From a virus: a DNA stretch of 31,445 bases. Numbering within the stretch: position 1 is the first letter of the stretch; each line of letters begins with the position of its first letter. The position numbers and the translations under genes are program-made. Shown piece by piece: positions 5,253 through 13,342 of this stretch. The DNA lies in the IMG/VR virus record IMGVR_UViG_3300013088_000004, positions 1 to 31,445 of that record; one strand, given 5' to 3'. The notes beneath the pieces were generated by a model that was given only the letters and a program-made list of their open reading frames with translations, was not told the origin of the DNA and did no database searches.

Positions 5253-6176
5253 TTGGATATCGAGACAGAAGTTTTGCGCGAGTTTGGCATCGCAATACAT
5301 CGCAAGCCCACAAGGATACAGGAAGGCGAATTAGTATGGCACTCAGGATGTCCGTTTGAAGGCGCCGGCAGTGATCGCATGAGCTGGTTTGAACGCGGTA
5401 ATTATTACTGTAGATCGTGCGGCGCGAAAGGATTTCTGAAAGCAACTCCCCAACGCACCCCGCAAGAGATTGCCGAGTTCTCTGAGCGGCAGAAACTAGA
5501 AGAAGAAATCTGGCATAAGAGGCGGCTAGACAATCTAGCTAAATGGAAATCCGAAGGGCATGAGAAAGAGGTTTGGCAGTGGCACAAGAATAATCATCGC
5601 GAATATTGGGTTGGCGAAGGGGTGCCGGAATGGGCAGTGGACAAATACCAGTTTGGATATTGCGAAGCCAAGAGCATGAGACTAAAAACCGGGGAACTAG
5701 TCGCACTGCCAACTTATACCATGCCAATCTGGGAACCGGCGAAATTGGAACTCGTTAATATTCAATACAGATTATGCGACCCGCCACCGGGCGAAGGGAA
5801 ATATAGACAAGAATCGGTTATCCCAGCGGCGGCGGCATTTATGAATGACGACTACGAAGACCAAGCTATTTTTGTTGAAGGATTCAAGAAAGCAGTTATT
5901 ATTTACGATTTTATAGATTTCCATACACAGGTAGTCGGTTTCCCCAGCAACCTTCCGAGTGCGGAATTGCTCAAAGCGCAGTGCAACAAATTCAAGAAAA
6001 TCTATCTTATTTGGGATCCGAGGTCGGACAACCAAGTCCGGCGGATGGGGCGCCTGATGTCCGGCAGGGTATGGGCAATTACTCTACCCGTAAAACCTGA
6101 CGATGCCGTAACAAAGTATAACATGACTCAGGCAACATTCAGATCATATTTCGCAATAGCGGAGAGGTTGAAATGA
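5253..6176 (+). CDS. DnaG-type DNA primase (zinc ribbon plus Toprim)
   Basis: 307 residues. A zinc-binding N-terminal module is visible as HSGCPFEG (His30, Cys33) and YYCRSCGAKGF (Cys53, Cys56). The Toprim-like catalytic part has IFVEGFKKAV (glutamate at 209), then LIWDPRSDNQVRR (aspartate 255) and KPDDAVTKYN near 281-290, the usual order of Toprim acidic residues. The start is TTG at 5253, supported by GGAG nine bases upstream. It makes RNA primers for phage replication and works with the helicase encoded at 7035. Shorter than bacterial DnaG because there is no C-terminal helicase-binding domain, as is common for phage primases. Confidence 0.85.
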   Translation: MDIETEVLREFGIAIHRKPTRIQEGELVWHSGCPFEGAGSDRMSWFERGNYYCRSCGAKGFLKATPQRTPQEIAEFSERQKLEEEIWHKRRLDNLAKWKSEGHEKEVWQWHKNNHREYWVGEGVPEWAVDKYQFGYCEAKSMRLKTGELVALPTYTMPIWEPAKLELVNIQYRLCDPPPGEGKYRQESVIPAAAAFMNDDYEDQAIFVEGFKKAVIIYDFIDFHTQVVGFPSNLPSAELLKAQCNKFKKIYLIWDPRSDNQVRRMGRLMSGRVWAITLPVKPDDAVTKYNMTQATFRSYFAIAERLK

Positions 6177-6391
6177 ATAAGAAGATAAATTTCTATTCTG
6201 CATTGCGTTTTGCGGTAGACCTTAATGAATATGCAACAAAAGCAAAGCGCGGTCTTGTTCAAGATACAACCGAATATCAATACTGGCAAGGCACGGCAGA
6301 CGCAGCGCGTAAATTCGCGACTATTCTGCACGGCTGGGACATGTATTCAGATTTATTCCCAGAAGTCAAGGTAGATAGTGAAACTCATTGA
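6173..6391 (+). CDS. Unknown 72-residue protein
   Basis: ATGA overlap with the primase gene. Mostly helical by composition (ALRFAVDLNEYATKAKR, TADAARKFATILHGW). No family recognised. Probably co-translated with primase and with the next gene, which starts inside its end. Confidence 0.6.
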   Translation: MNKKINFYSALRFAVDLNEYATKAKRGLVQDTTEYQYWQGTADAARKFATILHGWDMYSDLFPEVKVDSETH

Positions 6392-6560
6392 CCGCATCGA
6401 CGGCGTATGTAACTATTATTACTTCAAGCCCTGGAAACAATTGACCGAGGCACAGAAACGCCGCTCGATTGAGCTTTACAAGCACTGGACACATTTCGCG
6501 AATACATCTTACTGGGAGGAGTGGAACAATGTCAAAGAAAGCCAGGCTGAGAAAGCGTAG
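6378..6560 (+). CDS. Unknown 60-residue protein with GTG start
   Basis: Begins at GTG 6378 inside the end of the preceding gene. It is rich in aromatic and charged residues (CNYYYFKPWKQLTEAQKRR, SYWEEWNNV). It overlaps the next gene by about 30 bases. Supported by tight packing and continuous open frame; function unknown. Confidence 0.5.
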   Translation: MKLIDRIDGVCNYYYFKPWKQLTEAQKRRSIELYKHWTHFANTSYWEEWNNVKESQAEKA

Positions 6561-6780
6561 AGTCGCGCTGAGCGGTTACCGTAAAGCGCGCGGTGGCATG
6601 GGACATCGTGTTAGTTTCAGCGAGAAGCGAACCCTGAACCCGCGCGGCCATCACCCACCGCGTGCGAGGTTCGGGGCGCGAGTGAATCCACCCGCCGGGA
6701 AAATCGGAATCGTAATCACGTTACCGAGCAAAGCGAAATACCGTATCAGCGAATACGGCAACTGGGTCAGAATTCATTGA
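6529..6780 (+). CDS. Small highly basic protein
   Basis: 83 residues from the ATG at 6529, with GGGAGGAG upstream; a longer ORF beginning at 6469 has no ribosome binding site and is rejected. The first 60 residues are very rich in arginine, lysine and glycine (SKKARLRKRRVALSGYRKAR), which suggests nucleic-acid binding. No known domain. Confidence 0.6.
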   Translation: MSKKARLRKRRVALSGYRKARGGMGHRVSFSEKRTLNPRGHHPPRARFGARVNPPAGKIGIVITLPSKAKYRISEYGNWVRIH

Positions 6781-6792
6781 GAGGAGAGCCGC

Positions 6793-6894
6793 ATGCCAAT
6801 TCCTAAGCCCAAGCCAGTCCCACCCAAAATCCCAGATACCAAGCCCAAGGGCGGAGAGGGCGGAGAAGCTGTCCGGGCAAAAGACCGGCATTAA
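6793..6894 (+). CDS. 33-residue proline/lysine-rich peptide
   Basis: Follows GAGGAGAG closely. The sequence MPIPKPKPVPPKIPDTKPKG is a Pro-Lys repeat and is probably unstructured; the rest is glycine- and glutamate-rich. Its length is below normal gene-calling limits, but the ribosome binding site and spacing are good. Confidence 0.45.
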   Translation: MPIPKPKPVPPKIPDTKPKGGEGGEAVRAKDRH

Positions 6895-6902
6895 CCGATT
6901 TG

Positions 6903-6924
6903 GGGCATGGTACAATCCATGCCC
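6903..6924. promoter_or_regulatory. 8-bp palindrome around a TACAAT box
   Basis: GGGCATGG (6903-6910) and CCATGCCC (6917-6924) are perfect reverse complements around TACAAT, which resembles a -10 hexamer. No T-run follows, so it is not a typical terminator. It lies in the non-coding gap before the membrane peptide and helicase genes and could be an operator overlapping a promoter. A matching -35 is not obvious. Confidence 0.35.
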
Positions 6925-6937
6925 TGAGAAAGCAATC

Positions 6938-7045
6938 ATGGAATTTATTATTAGCATAGGAATTCTAATCTATCTTATTGTTTCTCTTGTAACAATTTAT
7001 TTAATAGGAAAACTTCCAGACATGGATAAACTAGATGCCGACTAG
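6938..7045 (+). CDS. 35-residue single-span membrane peptide
   Basis: MEFIISIGILIYLIVSLV followed by TIYLIGKLPDMDKLDAD: one clear hydrophobic helix of about 22 residues and a charged tail. It ends inside the start of the helicase gene (11-base overlap), which suggests coupled translation. The ribosome binding site is weak. Confidence 0.45.
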   Translation: MEFIISIGILIYLIVSLVTIYLIGKLPDMDKLDAD

Positions 7046-8036
7046 CGAGGAAATTCGTGGACTATTCCATAAACCTGATCAATTAGCCCAACAGTACGTT
7101 GCGTTCATCGAAAGTATTAGGAAGGGCGGAAACGTAGACTGGGGCGTAACATCAATAGATAGCCGGGTTGTGCCAATGCGACCAGGCGAAGTAGCAGGAA
7201 TCATCGGACGCCCAGGACATGGAAAGTCGAGCGTCGCGGCCTATCTCGCCAAGCACAACGCGAATAAAATTATCGCTGAAGGCCAGCAAAAAGAAGAGTG
7301 CGTGTGCTTTGTCACTTACGAACAAAGCGTGGAAGAACTCGAGGCGTTCTTTCAGGCGGGCGAAGACTATTCCCTCGAAGACCTGGCTTGGGGCAAAATT
7401 GAGATGGACGAAATTATCAAGCGCGCGCTAGAGCGCCCCAAACTCCCTATCTGGACAATTGGCTCAAGTATAATCAAAAGGCATAAACATATTCGGATGA
7501 CGATTGACAATGTCTATTCGGCACTCAGGCAAATGGAAACAGAATTCAAAATTCACCCACGCCTGATCTGTATGGACTATATCCAAATCATCCCGGTTGA
7601 GCGCGCGCGACAGCGTGTGGAAGAAGTTACCGAAGCAGTAGTACAAAGCAAAGAGTTAGCACGGGAAATCGGCGCGGCGATGATTCTTACAAGTCAGGCC
7701 GCGCGGCGCGTAGATGATTACGACGAACAGTTACCAAACGCGAACGACAGCCAATGGACTTCGGCTTTTGAGCAAGTTATTGACAAAGGTTTCAGCATTT
7801 GGCGTCCCGCGAAAACCCACAGGGATGTCAAAGAAATCGAATTGCAGGGCCAAAAATTCCCCGTCACTGAGCAACTGATCGTCATTGAAAATTGGAAGCA
7901 ACGCCTCGCGCCATCTGCCGGTAGATTTATTCTGAACTTCCATCCCGGCCTGGTGCGACTAGCAGAAATGGAACGCGAGACGCCGAAACAATACGAAGGC
8001 GAACCGAATTGGGAAAGCGGAACATATGGTAGCTGA
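7035..8036 (+). CDS. DnaB-type replicative DNA helicase
   Basis: 333 residues of RecA-like ATPase fold. Walker A is GRPGHGKSS (58-66), Walker B is LICMDYIQII (177-186), and the H3-like sensor segment ILTSQAARR follows at about 217-225. These match the DnaB/gp4 helicase core. The usual DnaB N-terminal primase-interaction domain is absent; only about 40 residues precede the ATPase. It unwinds the phage replication fork, presumably together with the primase at 5253. It overlaps both neighbours, typical of this compact operon. Confidence 0.85.
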   Translation: MPTSEEIRGLFHKPDQLAQQYVAFIESIRKGGNVDWGVTSIDSRVVPMRPGEVAGIIGRPGHGKSSVAAYLAKHNANKIIAEGQQKEECVCFVTYEQSVEELEAFFQAGEDYSLEDLAWGKIEMDEIIKRALERPKLPIWTIGSSIIKRHKHIRMTIDNVYSALRQMETEFKIHPRLICMDYIQIIPVERARQRVEEVTEAVVQSKELAREIGAAMILTSQAARRVDDYDEQLPNANDSQWTSAFEQVIDKGFSIWRPAKTHRDVKEIELQGQKFPVTEQLIVIENWKQRLAPSAGRFILNFHPGLVRLAEMERETPKQYEGEPNWESGTYGS

Positions 8037-8325
8037 ATCCGATATCGCGAGTTTCTGGGATACCTCTGAAATCGAAATACAGGAACAAGTATTATTATTA
8101 TCCGGCAAAACAAAATACCAACTGCCCGATTGCGCCGCGTTGTATACGTGGTGGCGTTATTGCAATAAACGGTCAAAGGCTCGTCTGCGACCGGTAATCG
8201 AACAAATCTTAGAAAGAGGAGAACAAAGTGTCCGACAATCTGCAAGTGAACTATCTACGGCTCGATGCGCTCGAAGTAATGAAATGGGAGCAAAACCCAA
8301 AACTTCATGTAGACAACTTGCTTGA
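8026..8325 (+). CDS. Unknown protein, overlapping ParB-like gene
   Basis: 99 residues starting inside the helicase end. The first about 65 residues (LLLSGKTKYQLPDCAALYTW, then RSKARLRPVIEQILERGE) look like a genuine protein. The last 33 overlap the next gene in another frame and are of poor quality. Long overlaps of this kind are unusual, so a frameshift or a real overlapping end are both possible. Function unknown. Confidence 0.5.
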   Translation: MVAESDIASFWDTSEIEIQEQVLLLSGKTKYQLPDCAALYTWWRYCNKRSKARLRPVIEQILERGEQSVRQSASELSTARCARSNEMGAKPKTSCRQLA

Positions 8326-9160
8326 TGAAAGTATCGAGAAGTTTGGCTTTAACGACCCAATTGGCGTAGACTATGAACATAGCATCATAGTCGAGGGACA
8401 CGGACGTATCGAGCGACTGCGCAACCGCAAGAGCGCCGGTAAGCCCGCACCCAAAAACATTGTGATCGATGGCGCTGACGGCGAGTGGATCGTGCCCACC
8501 GTGGAGCTGTCCTTTGCAGATAAAAACGCGGCATACCTTTATGCCATCGCTCATAACCGCTCGAACACAAAAGATTTCCACTTGGAAGATTACAAAACGG
8601 ACAAACTGGCCACGATGCGCGAGGCCGGGCAACTGGACTTACTGGGCTTTGAGACCCTGGGACAGTCTGCGACGATGCCCAAATTCGAGTTACCCGAACT
8701 CAAACCCTTTGACGCCTCATCTCTGCCCGATGCGCCCGGCACGCAAATCGTTGCCCCACAGTCCTTTGTGGTAATGATTACTTTTCCAACTTACAACCAG
8801 ATGCGCGAAGCGCTCTGCGCCTTAACGTACGGCGAGCGCAAAAGTTTGCCTCAGGGGGCTAGGCTCTGTTCTATTGAAGGCGGGGCAATCTTGGCGCGGT
8901 GGAACAAAGATTTGATGCAAATTTCAATCAGCGCGCCAATTGTCGAAGCCACACAGACTGGAATGCTCGGAGTGCCGGATACCAAAGTACCGGTCATCTT
9001 TTGGGACACGCCAACAGAGCCGGGCGAACCCAAATCGCGCGGCAAAGAAAAACCAACCGAGGTCGGCGGACTGTGTACTATGTGCGGCGGAAGCAAATTT
9101 ACAATGGTCAAGAATGAAAAATTTACTTGCCCACAGTGTAGCAGGAAAGGTGAATTATGA
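8228..9160 (+). CDS. ParB/Srx-fold protein with C-terminal zinc ribbon
   Basis: 310 residues from GTG 8228 with GAGGAG upstream. The N-terminal half shows the ParB-like pattern: NPK at 23-25, EKFGFNDPIGVD near 37-48 and IIVEGHGRIERL near 53-64, followed by VELSFADKNAAYLYAIAHNR. The C-terminus is a zinc ribbon with CTMCGG (Cys283, Cys286) and CPQCSRK (Cys301, Cys304). Phage ParB-like proteins of this type often accompany DNA methylases, and some have nuclease activity. The Dam-type methylase lies just downstream. Partitioning is unlikely as no ParA is seen. Confidence 0.75.
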   Translation: MSDNLQVNYLRLDALEVMKWEQNPKLHVDNLLDESIEKFGFNDPIGVDYEHSIIVEGHGRIERLRNRKSAGKPAPKNIVIDGADGEWIVPTVELSFADKNAAYLYAIAHNRSNTKDFHLEDYKTDKLATMREAGQLDLLGFETLGQSATMPKFELPELKPFDASSLPDAPGTQIVAPQSFVVMITFPTYNQMREALCALTYGERKSLPQGARLCSIEGGAILARWNKDLMQISISAPIVEATQTGMLGVPDTKVPVIFWDTPTEPGEPKSRGKEKPTEVGGLCTMCGGSKFTMVKNEKFTCPQCSRKGEL

Positions 9161-9324
9161 CGCTAGAAGAACTTCTCAAAGAACACGAAGTTTCGGTTCG
9201 CCACGACATAAAAGATTACACGTATCTTTTGTGGGATGGAGAAACATATCTGATAATAAAGGAAAATGGCGAGAGAAACTTTGGCGACAACCTTGACGCC
9301 GCACTCGATGAGTTTCTGAAATGA
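9157..9324 (+). CDS. Unknown 55-residue acidic protein
   Basis: Begins MTLEELLKEHEVSVRHDI and continues KDYTYLLWDGETYLIIKENG. Linked by ATGA overlaps to both the ParB-like gene before it and the methylase after it, which strongly supports that it is translated. No family recognised. Confidence 0.65.
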   Translation: MTLEELLKEHEVSVRHDIKDYTYLLWDGETYLIIKENGERNFGDNLDAALDEFLK

Positions 9325-10118
9325 GCCGAGTAGTAGTCTTTGGGTGGTTCGGAGGTAAAGCCTCGCATCTCAACTTCATCTTGCCTAATTTGCCAAAGTG
9401 CCGACATTACGTTGAACCATTCGGCGGCAGCGCGGCTGTGCTACTGAACCGCGAACCTAGTCCCATTGAAACCTACAACGATCTGAATGGAGATCTGGTG
9501 AACTTTTTCCGCGTGCTGAGAGATCGAGGGCCGGAGTTACAAGAGAAACTGGAGCTGACCCTATATGCACGGGAAGAATTCCGCTTAGCACTGGAACCAT
9601 GCGAAAATGAACTGGAGAGAGCAAGGAGATTCTATATTCGTGTGCGGCAGGCATTCAAGGCATCGATGTTAGGAAATTCTTGGAGCAGAGAATATAAAAA
9701 TCCAATTGGAATTCCACGTTGGTTAAACGGGATCGAATGTCTACCAGATTGCTATACAAGATTCAAACACGTGCAGATTGACCATCTCAATGCCCTCAAT
9801 CTCATCCAAAAATATGATTCTCCTGACACCTTGTTCTACTGCGACCCACCCTATGTCTGGGATTTCAAGGACAACAAGTTCCAAGATGACTACGGAATAG
9901 CACATTCAGTCGGCGATGCAGCGGTACTTGCTCGTTCTTTACATTCAATCCAAGGTCTTGCGGCTATCAGTAATTACGCCGGAGTTTACGATGATCTGTA
10001 TCACGATTGGCGGAGACTTGAGGATAAGCCGAAAGTAAGCTCGGCGGCACTGGTTAATCGAGCAATTCGGCAAGAGATTCTGTGGTGTAATTACGACAAA
10101 GAGAGAAAAAGGTTATGA
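9321..10118 (+). CDS. DNA adenine methyltransferase, Dam/D12 class
   Basis: 265 residues. The SAM-binding start WFGGKASHLNFIL (9-21), the VEPFGGSAAVLLNR block (31-44), NDLNGDLVNFFRVLR (53-67) and the catalytic FYCDPPYVWDF (DPPY at 175-178) appear in the order of class-alpha (D12) N6-adenine methylases. It would methylate adenine in the phage DNA, likely against host restriction or as a partner of the hypermodification genes downstream. Start by ATGA overlap. Confidence 0.88.
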   Translation: MSRVVVFGWFGGKASHLNFILPNLPKCRHYVEPFGGSAAVLLNREPSPIETYNDLNGDLVNFFRVLRDRGPELQEKLELTLYAREEFRLALEPCENELERARRFYIRVRQAFKASMLGNSWSREYKNPIGIPRWLNGIECLPDCYTRFKHVQIDHLNALNLIQKYDSPDTLFYCDPPYVWDFKDNKFQDDYGIAHSVGDAAVLARSLHSIQGLAAISNYAGVYDDLYHDWRRLEDKPKVSSAALVNRAIRQEILWCNYDKERKRL

Positions 10119-10162
10119 GAGTAAGATTGTTTTTGTACATTATCTTGGTTATCGCTATTTAA
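10115..10162 (+). CDS. Possible 15-residue hydrophobic leader peptide
   Basis: MRVRLFLYIILVIAI starts at an ATGA overlap with the methylase and is almost entirely hydrophobic. Too short to be sure; it may simply be a chance frame before the radical SAM gene. Confidence 0.2.
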   Translation: MRVRLFLYIILVIAI

Positions 10163-10185
10163 TCGTGAAAAATTTGGGATACTAA

Positions 10186-11061
10186 ATGCACAATCCATAT
10201 TCCTTAAAGCCGGAGATGGTTCGTGGATGCACAATGCGGTGCGTGTTCTGTTCTTTGAGACACCAGACCTGGGCAGAAGAAAAATACGAATATATTTCCG
10301 AAGAACTCTGGAAACAATATATTGACGCCGTCGCAGAATGGTTGCCAAAATGCAGGATGGAAATAGCGAACCGCGGAGAGCAAACAATCCACTCTAAGTT
10401 TTTAGAATTGATTGCCTACGCTCGACAGAAACTCCCTCGCGTTCAAATTCTTGTCTCAACCAACGGCGATCTAAGTCAGAAAATCAGAGAAGAAAATTAC
10501 GTTTTTTGGGTAGATCAAGCCCAACAAGCCGGTGTAAATATCTTCATGTTTGATTGTTACACACAGCCACGACTCGACCAATTCACAAGATTATTTAGCG
10601 GCAGAACAGAACTTTTCTTTGACGGATTCAATCCATACCCGTATCGCAGCGGCAAATTCAAGGCTCTCTGCATCAAAGATGCCGTACCGCGCCCGGTTAA
10701 GGAGAACAGGATACTTCAATATCATAACCAAGGCGGAAATGCAGTCGTATCTGGAAAAGCCGCAGAACTCTATAATATACCCGTCCTGGAAGAGCCGCTT
10801 CAAAGAATGTGCGCTCGCCCCTTCAGAGAAATGCCGATGTGGTTAGACGGATCTATCCCTATTTGCTGTGATGACTGGGCAGATAAAGGCGTTGTCGGCA
10901 AATTCCCAGACAAGACTCTGAAAGAACTCTGGTTGCTCTACGACCCTTATCGAAAAAACCTGCTGGAGAAAAATCGCGGCGCGCAGAAACCATGTGACAA
11001 ATGTTCAGAACGAGCCGGATTCCGTTGGGCATTAGAAAAGAAGTGGTTCGATGAGAAATAA
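10186..11061 (+). CDS. Radical SAM protein with SPASM-like C-terminus
   Basis: 291 residues. GCTMRCVFCSLR holds the 4Fe-4S motif Cys15-x3-Cys19-x2-Cys22. The C-terminal third has MCARPFREMPMWLDGS, ICCDDW and PCDKCSERAG, a SPASM/Twitch-type set of extra cluster cysteines. Such enzymes catalyse radical rearrangements on peptides, RNA or DNA bases. The neighbours (thymine pyrophosphorylase-like, hmU-DNA kinase-like) place it in a DNA hypermodification pathway. In the known pathways a radical SAM isomerase acts on amino-acid-modified thymidine, and a similar role is inferred here. Confidence 0.8.
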   Translation: MHNPYSLKPEMVRGCTMRCVFCSLRHQTWAEEKYEYISEELWKQYIDAVAEWLPKCRMEIANRGEQTIHSKFLELIAYARQKLPRVQILVSTNGDLSQKIREENYVFWVDQAQQAGVNIFMFDCYTQPRLDQFTRLFSGRTELFFDGFNPYPYRSGKFKALCIKDAVPRPVKENRILQYHNQGGNAVVSGKAAELYNIPVLEEPLQRMCARPFREMPMWLDGSIPICCDDWADKGVVGKFPDKTLKELWLLYDPYRKNLLEKNRGAQKPCDKCSERAGFRWALEKKWFDEK

Positions 11062-12058
11062 ACAAGATACGTTTACGACAGAAGAACATTTCAAGTTCTT
11101 CTCTGAATTCTGCAAATTGGAAATGCTGAGCGGTGGTCCAGATCCACAGATTCCACTTGTCGGAGAGATGAGCAAAAACGAATCTATGCAGGAGCGCATC
11201 TGGCGCGCCGGTTGCTATATATCGGTTTACAATGTTCCATTTGCGGCGGCCATTTGGCAAAATTGGTCTTGGGAGAGAATGGAAAAAGAGAAAGAGAATC
11301 TCTTGCCTTGGCTACAAGAAAACTGGAAAGGCATCGTTACTCGACTTGAACGGCGATGCGTTCGACGACCAGAATGGATGAACGAATACTTTTTAAGTTA
11401 TTTTGATTTCGCCAAGAACATTCTGCCAGAATTACAAAAAGCCACAGAACAATTCTCTCCGGAACAACGGTACGTTGCATTCTGGGACATATCCAACGAA
11501 AAGATTAGCCGATTCGGTCGTTATGTCGCGCTCAAGCTCTTAGAGTCTTACAAACAATATTGTGGCATGAAACTCGAAGCTCCGGACATTCGGCCAAAAG
11601 ACGGTTGGTCGCCAAGAATAACGCTGGCTAGGTTGTACTCCTCTGACTCCGCTGCCTTAAATTCAAAAGACAACGCGCAAATACCGTTAGTCAACAAACG
11701 AGTTGCCGAACTGCAGGAACGTCTCAAGGGGTCTGGGGTAAATATCGATCTATTCAAATTGCAAGTAGTTCTTTGCGAATATCGCGAGAGTTACGAAGGA
11801 CTTAGACAATACCCCGGTCGTTCTCACGACAGCGAACTCGGCTATTACAACAAGGCAATCAATTATTGGAAACAGGTGCCGGGGTTGCTTGAAACACGGA
11901 AAGCGATATTCCCGAATCAGCATCTCGGAGAAATTGGCGGATGGGAAGTCGCAAGAAATGAACTGGGAGAAGTATTATCGAAATACAAATACACTTGGAG
12001 TGATTTATTATTCGATTATAAGGCGACGGCAGACTTCGCTTATCCGGTGAAACGATGA
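11051..12058 (+). CDS. Alpha-glutamyl/putrescinyl thymine pyrophosphorylase-like protein
   Basis: 335 residues, mostly alpha-helical. Features suggesting the aGPT-PPlase (amino acid:DNA transferase) group include RAGCYISVYNVPFAAAIW near residues 52-69, LERRCVRRPEWM near 98-109, FGRYVALKLLESY near 155-167 and DIRPKDGWSPRITLARLY near 178-195. In phages such as SP10 and phiW-14 these enzymes replace the pyrophosphate of 5-pyrophosphomethyl-uracil in DNA with an amine or amino acid. I rely on remembered patterns plus the adjacent kinase-like gene. Overlaps the radical SAM gene by 11 bases. Confidence 0.6.
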   Translation: MRNKQDTFTTEEHFKFFSEFCKLEMLSGGPDPQIPLVGEMSKNESMQERIWRAGCYISVYNVPFAAAIWQNWSWERMEKEKENLLPWLQENWKGIVTRLERRCVRRPEWMNEYFLSYFDFAKNILPELQKATEQFSPEQRYVAFWDISNEKISRFGRYVALKLLESYKQYCGMKLEAPDIRPKDGWSPRITLARLYSSDSAALNSKDNAQIPLVNKRVAELQERLKGSGVNIDLFKLQVVLCEYRESYEGLRQYPGRSHDSELGYYNKAINYWKQVPGLLETRKAIFPNQHLGEIGGWEVARNELGEVLSKYKYTWSDLLFDYKATADFAYPVKR

Positions 12059-12480
12059 AGATCTACGAGATTCTTCCCGGTAAACTGTACCAATGCGGAA
12101 AGACTAACGAACTGTCCCCAGAGCAAAAAGCAAAATTGATATCAGATTACGGAATCACAACAGTCGTCAACTTCTGGCGATTCGAAGATCCCGACTTAAT
12201 TTCTTCTGTTGAATACGAGCATTGCTATATCCCGGATGGAAAACTTCATTGTCCAGAAGAGATGCGACTACTCGCCAAAAAGACGGCAGAAAAAATAAGG
12301 GGAGGCAAAGTAGTACTCTCTCAATGTTATGGGGGGCGCAATCGCTCTGGGTTATTTAGCACAATGGTGTTAAAGGAATTGCTCGGAATTAGCGGAAAAG
12401 AGGCGGTCGCGATTGTTCAGAAGCAAAGACCCAATTCGCTAGTCAACCCGATCTTCCGTCAGTTCTTGGAATCCGAATAA
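12055..12480 (+). CDS. Tyrosine/dual-specificity phosphatase-like protein
   Basis: 141 residues. VVLSQCYGGRNRSGLFSTMV carries the CX5R phosphatase loop (Cys91, Arg97 followed by Ser-Gly); the usual His before the Cys is Gln. The N-terminal ILPGKLYQCGK and ITTVVNFWRFEDPD blocks also match small dual-specificity phosphatases. It starts at an ATGA overlap with the pyrophosphorylase-like gene, so it belongs to this operon. Its substrate may be a phosphorylated nucleotide or DNA intermediate rather than protein, but that is only inferred from context. Confidence 0.75.
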   Translation: MKIYEILPGKLYQCGKTNELSPEQKAKLISDYGITTVVNFWRFEDPDLISSVEYEHCYIPDGKLHCPEEMRLLAKKTAEKIRGGKVVLSQCYGGRNRSGLFSTMVLKELLGISGKEAVAIVQKQRPNSLVNPIFRQFLESE

Positions 12481-12526
12481 ATTTTTAAGGTTCGAAACAA
12501 GAAATCTGTAGTATAATGGAGGCAAG

Positions 12527-12802
12527 ATGTTTTGCAAAATATTCGAGAATAAACAATTTGACGGTTTTCCCGGCGCAAGTGACTTTGAGAATGGGAAGCC
12601 ACTCGTTTATGAAGCCGACAACAGAATGTTTGTTGCCGACGATCACGGCGTTGGTCTATTTCTGGGCGATGAACAAGACGAAAAGGGCGGCTATTTCATC
12701 GAGTATCCCCGTCACTTCAAGCAAGCTCAAGCAGATTTATTTGTCAAGTCTTTGTCTTCTTTGACAAACAAAGAACTCAAAGAGATTGCGACAATCCTAT
12801 GA
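12527..12802 (+). CDS. Unknown 91-residue protein in modification cluster
   Basis: MFCKIFENKQFDGFPGASDF begins at the ATG 12527, preceded by GGAGG. The middle has glycine/aspartate-rich turns (FVADDHGVGLFLGDEQDEKG) and the end is helical (LTNKELKEIATIL). No family is recognised. It overlaps the kinase gene by ATGA and follows a 46-base gap after the phosphatase gene. Confidence 0.65.
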   Translation: MFCKIFENKQFDGFPGASDFENGKPLVYEADNRMFVADDHGVGLFLGDEQDEKGGYFIEYPRHFKQAQADLFVKSLSSLTNKELKEIATIL

Positions 12803-13341
12803 AAATCATAGGTATCTTCGGCGAACCGGCAACCGGCAAAAGCGCTCTGATGCAAAACATCATAGCCCGTTATTCGGGATGGAAATCGCTCAAGTGGAAT
12901 CTGGTTAAGGGTCTTGTCCAAGAAGAACGCAAGATTCTTGTTCTCGGGGAATATTCGACCGGCGAGAAATTTGGCGGGACAGACCGGCTGGCTATGAACG
13001 CCCAGCCCCATGTCGAAAAATTCTTGGAGACCTGCGCAAAGATCGCAGATTACGACAATTACTTGATTCTGTTCGAGGGCGACCGGCTCTCGAACGCTAA
13101 GTTCTTTGAATTCTGTCAAAAGAACTTTGAGAGTCGGTTCTTTGCACTGGTTACCGAAGAAGCCATAAAAGAAGCGCGCCATGCCTCGCGAGATAACCAA
13201 AATAAAACTTGGCTACTTGGAAGAAAGACTAAAGTAGCCAATCTGATCAAGAGATTTAATCTGCAGACGTTTAACCACAATGTTCCAGAGGACACCGATC
13301 TGGTCGCAAACTTGATCCTGTTGCCGGATGCCGGGAGATAA
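12799..13341 (+). CDS. 5-hydroxymethyluracil DNA kinase-like P-loop protein
   Basis: 180 residues. Walker A is GEPATGKS (8-15). The family-type blocks LGEYSTGEKFGGTDRLAM (49-66), LFEGDRLSN (91-99) and a C-terminal DNQNKTWLLGRKTKV match the HMUDK group of P-loop kinases as I know them. HMUDK phosphorylates 5-hydroxymethyluracil in DNA to the pyrophosphate form, priming it for substitution by an aGPT-PPlase, which fits the gene at 11051. A thymidylate-synthase-like dUMP hydroxymethylase, needed upstream in the pathway, is not in this window. Confidence 0.75.
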   Translation: MKIIGIFGEPATGKSALMQNIIARYSGWKSLKWNLVKGLVQEERKILVLGEYSTGEKFGGTDRLAMNAQPHVEKFLETCAKIADYDNYLILFEGDRLSNAKFFEFCQKNFESRFFALVTEEAIKEARHASRDNQNKTWLLGRKTKVANLIKRFNLQTFNHNVPEDTDLVANLILLPDAGR

Positions 13342-13342
13342 C

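Noticed and set aside
12512-12517. TATAAT as a promoter for the gene at 12527
   Set aside because: It is only nine bases before the ATG and overlaps the ribosome binding site, with no good -35; a transcript from it would be leaderless. Probably chance.
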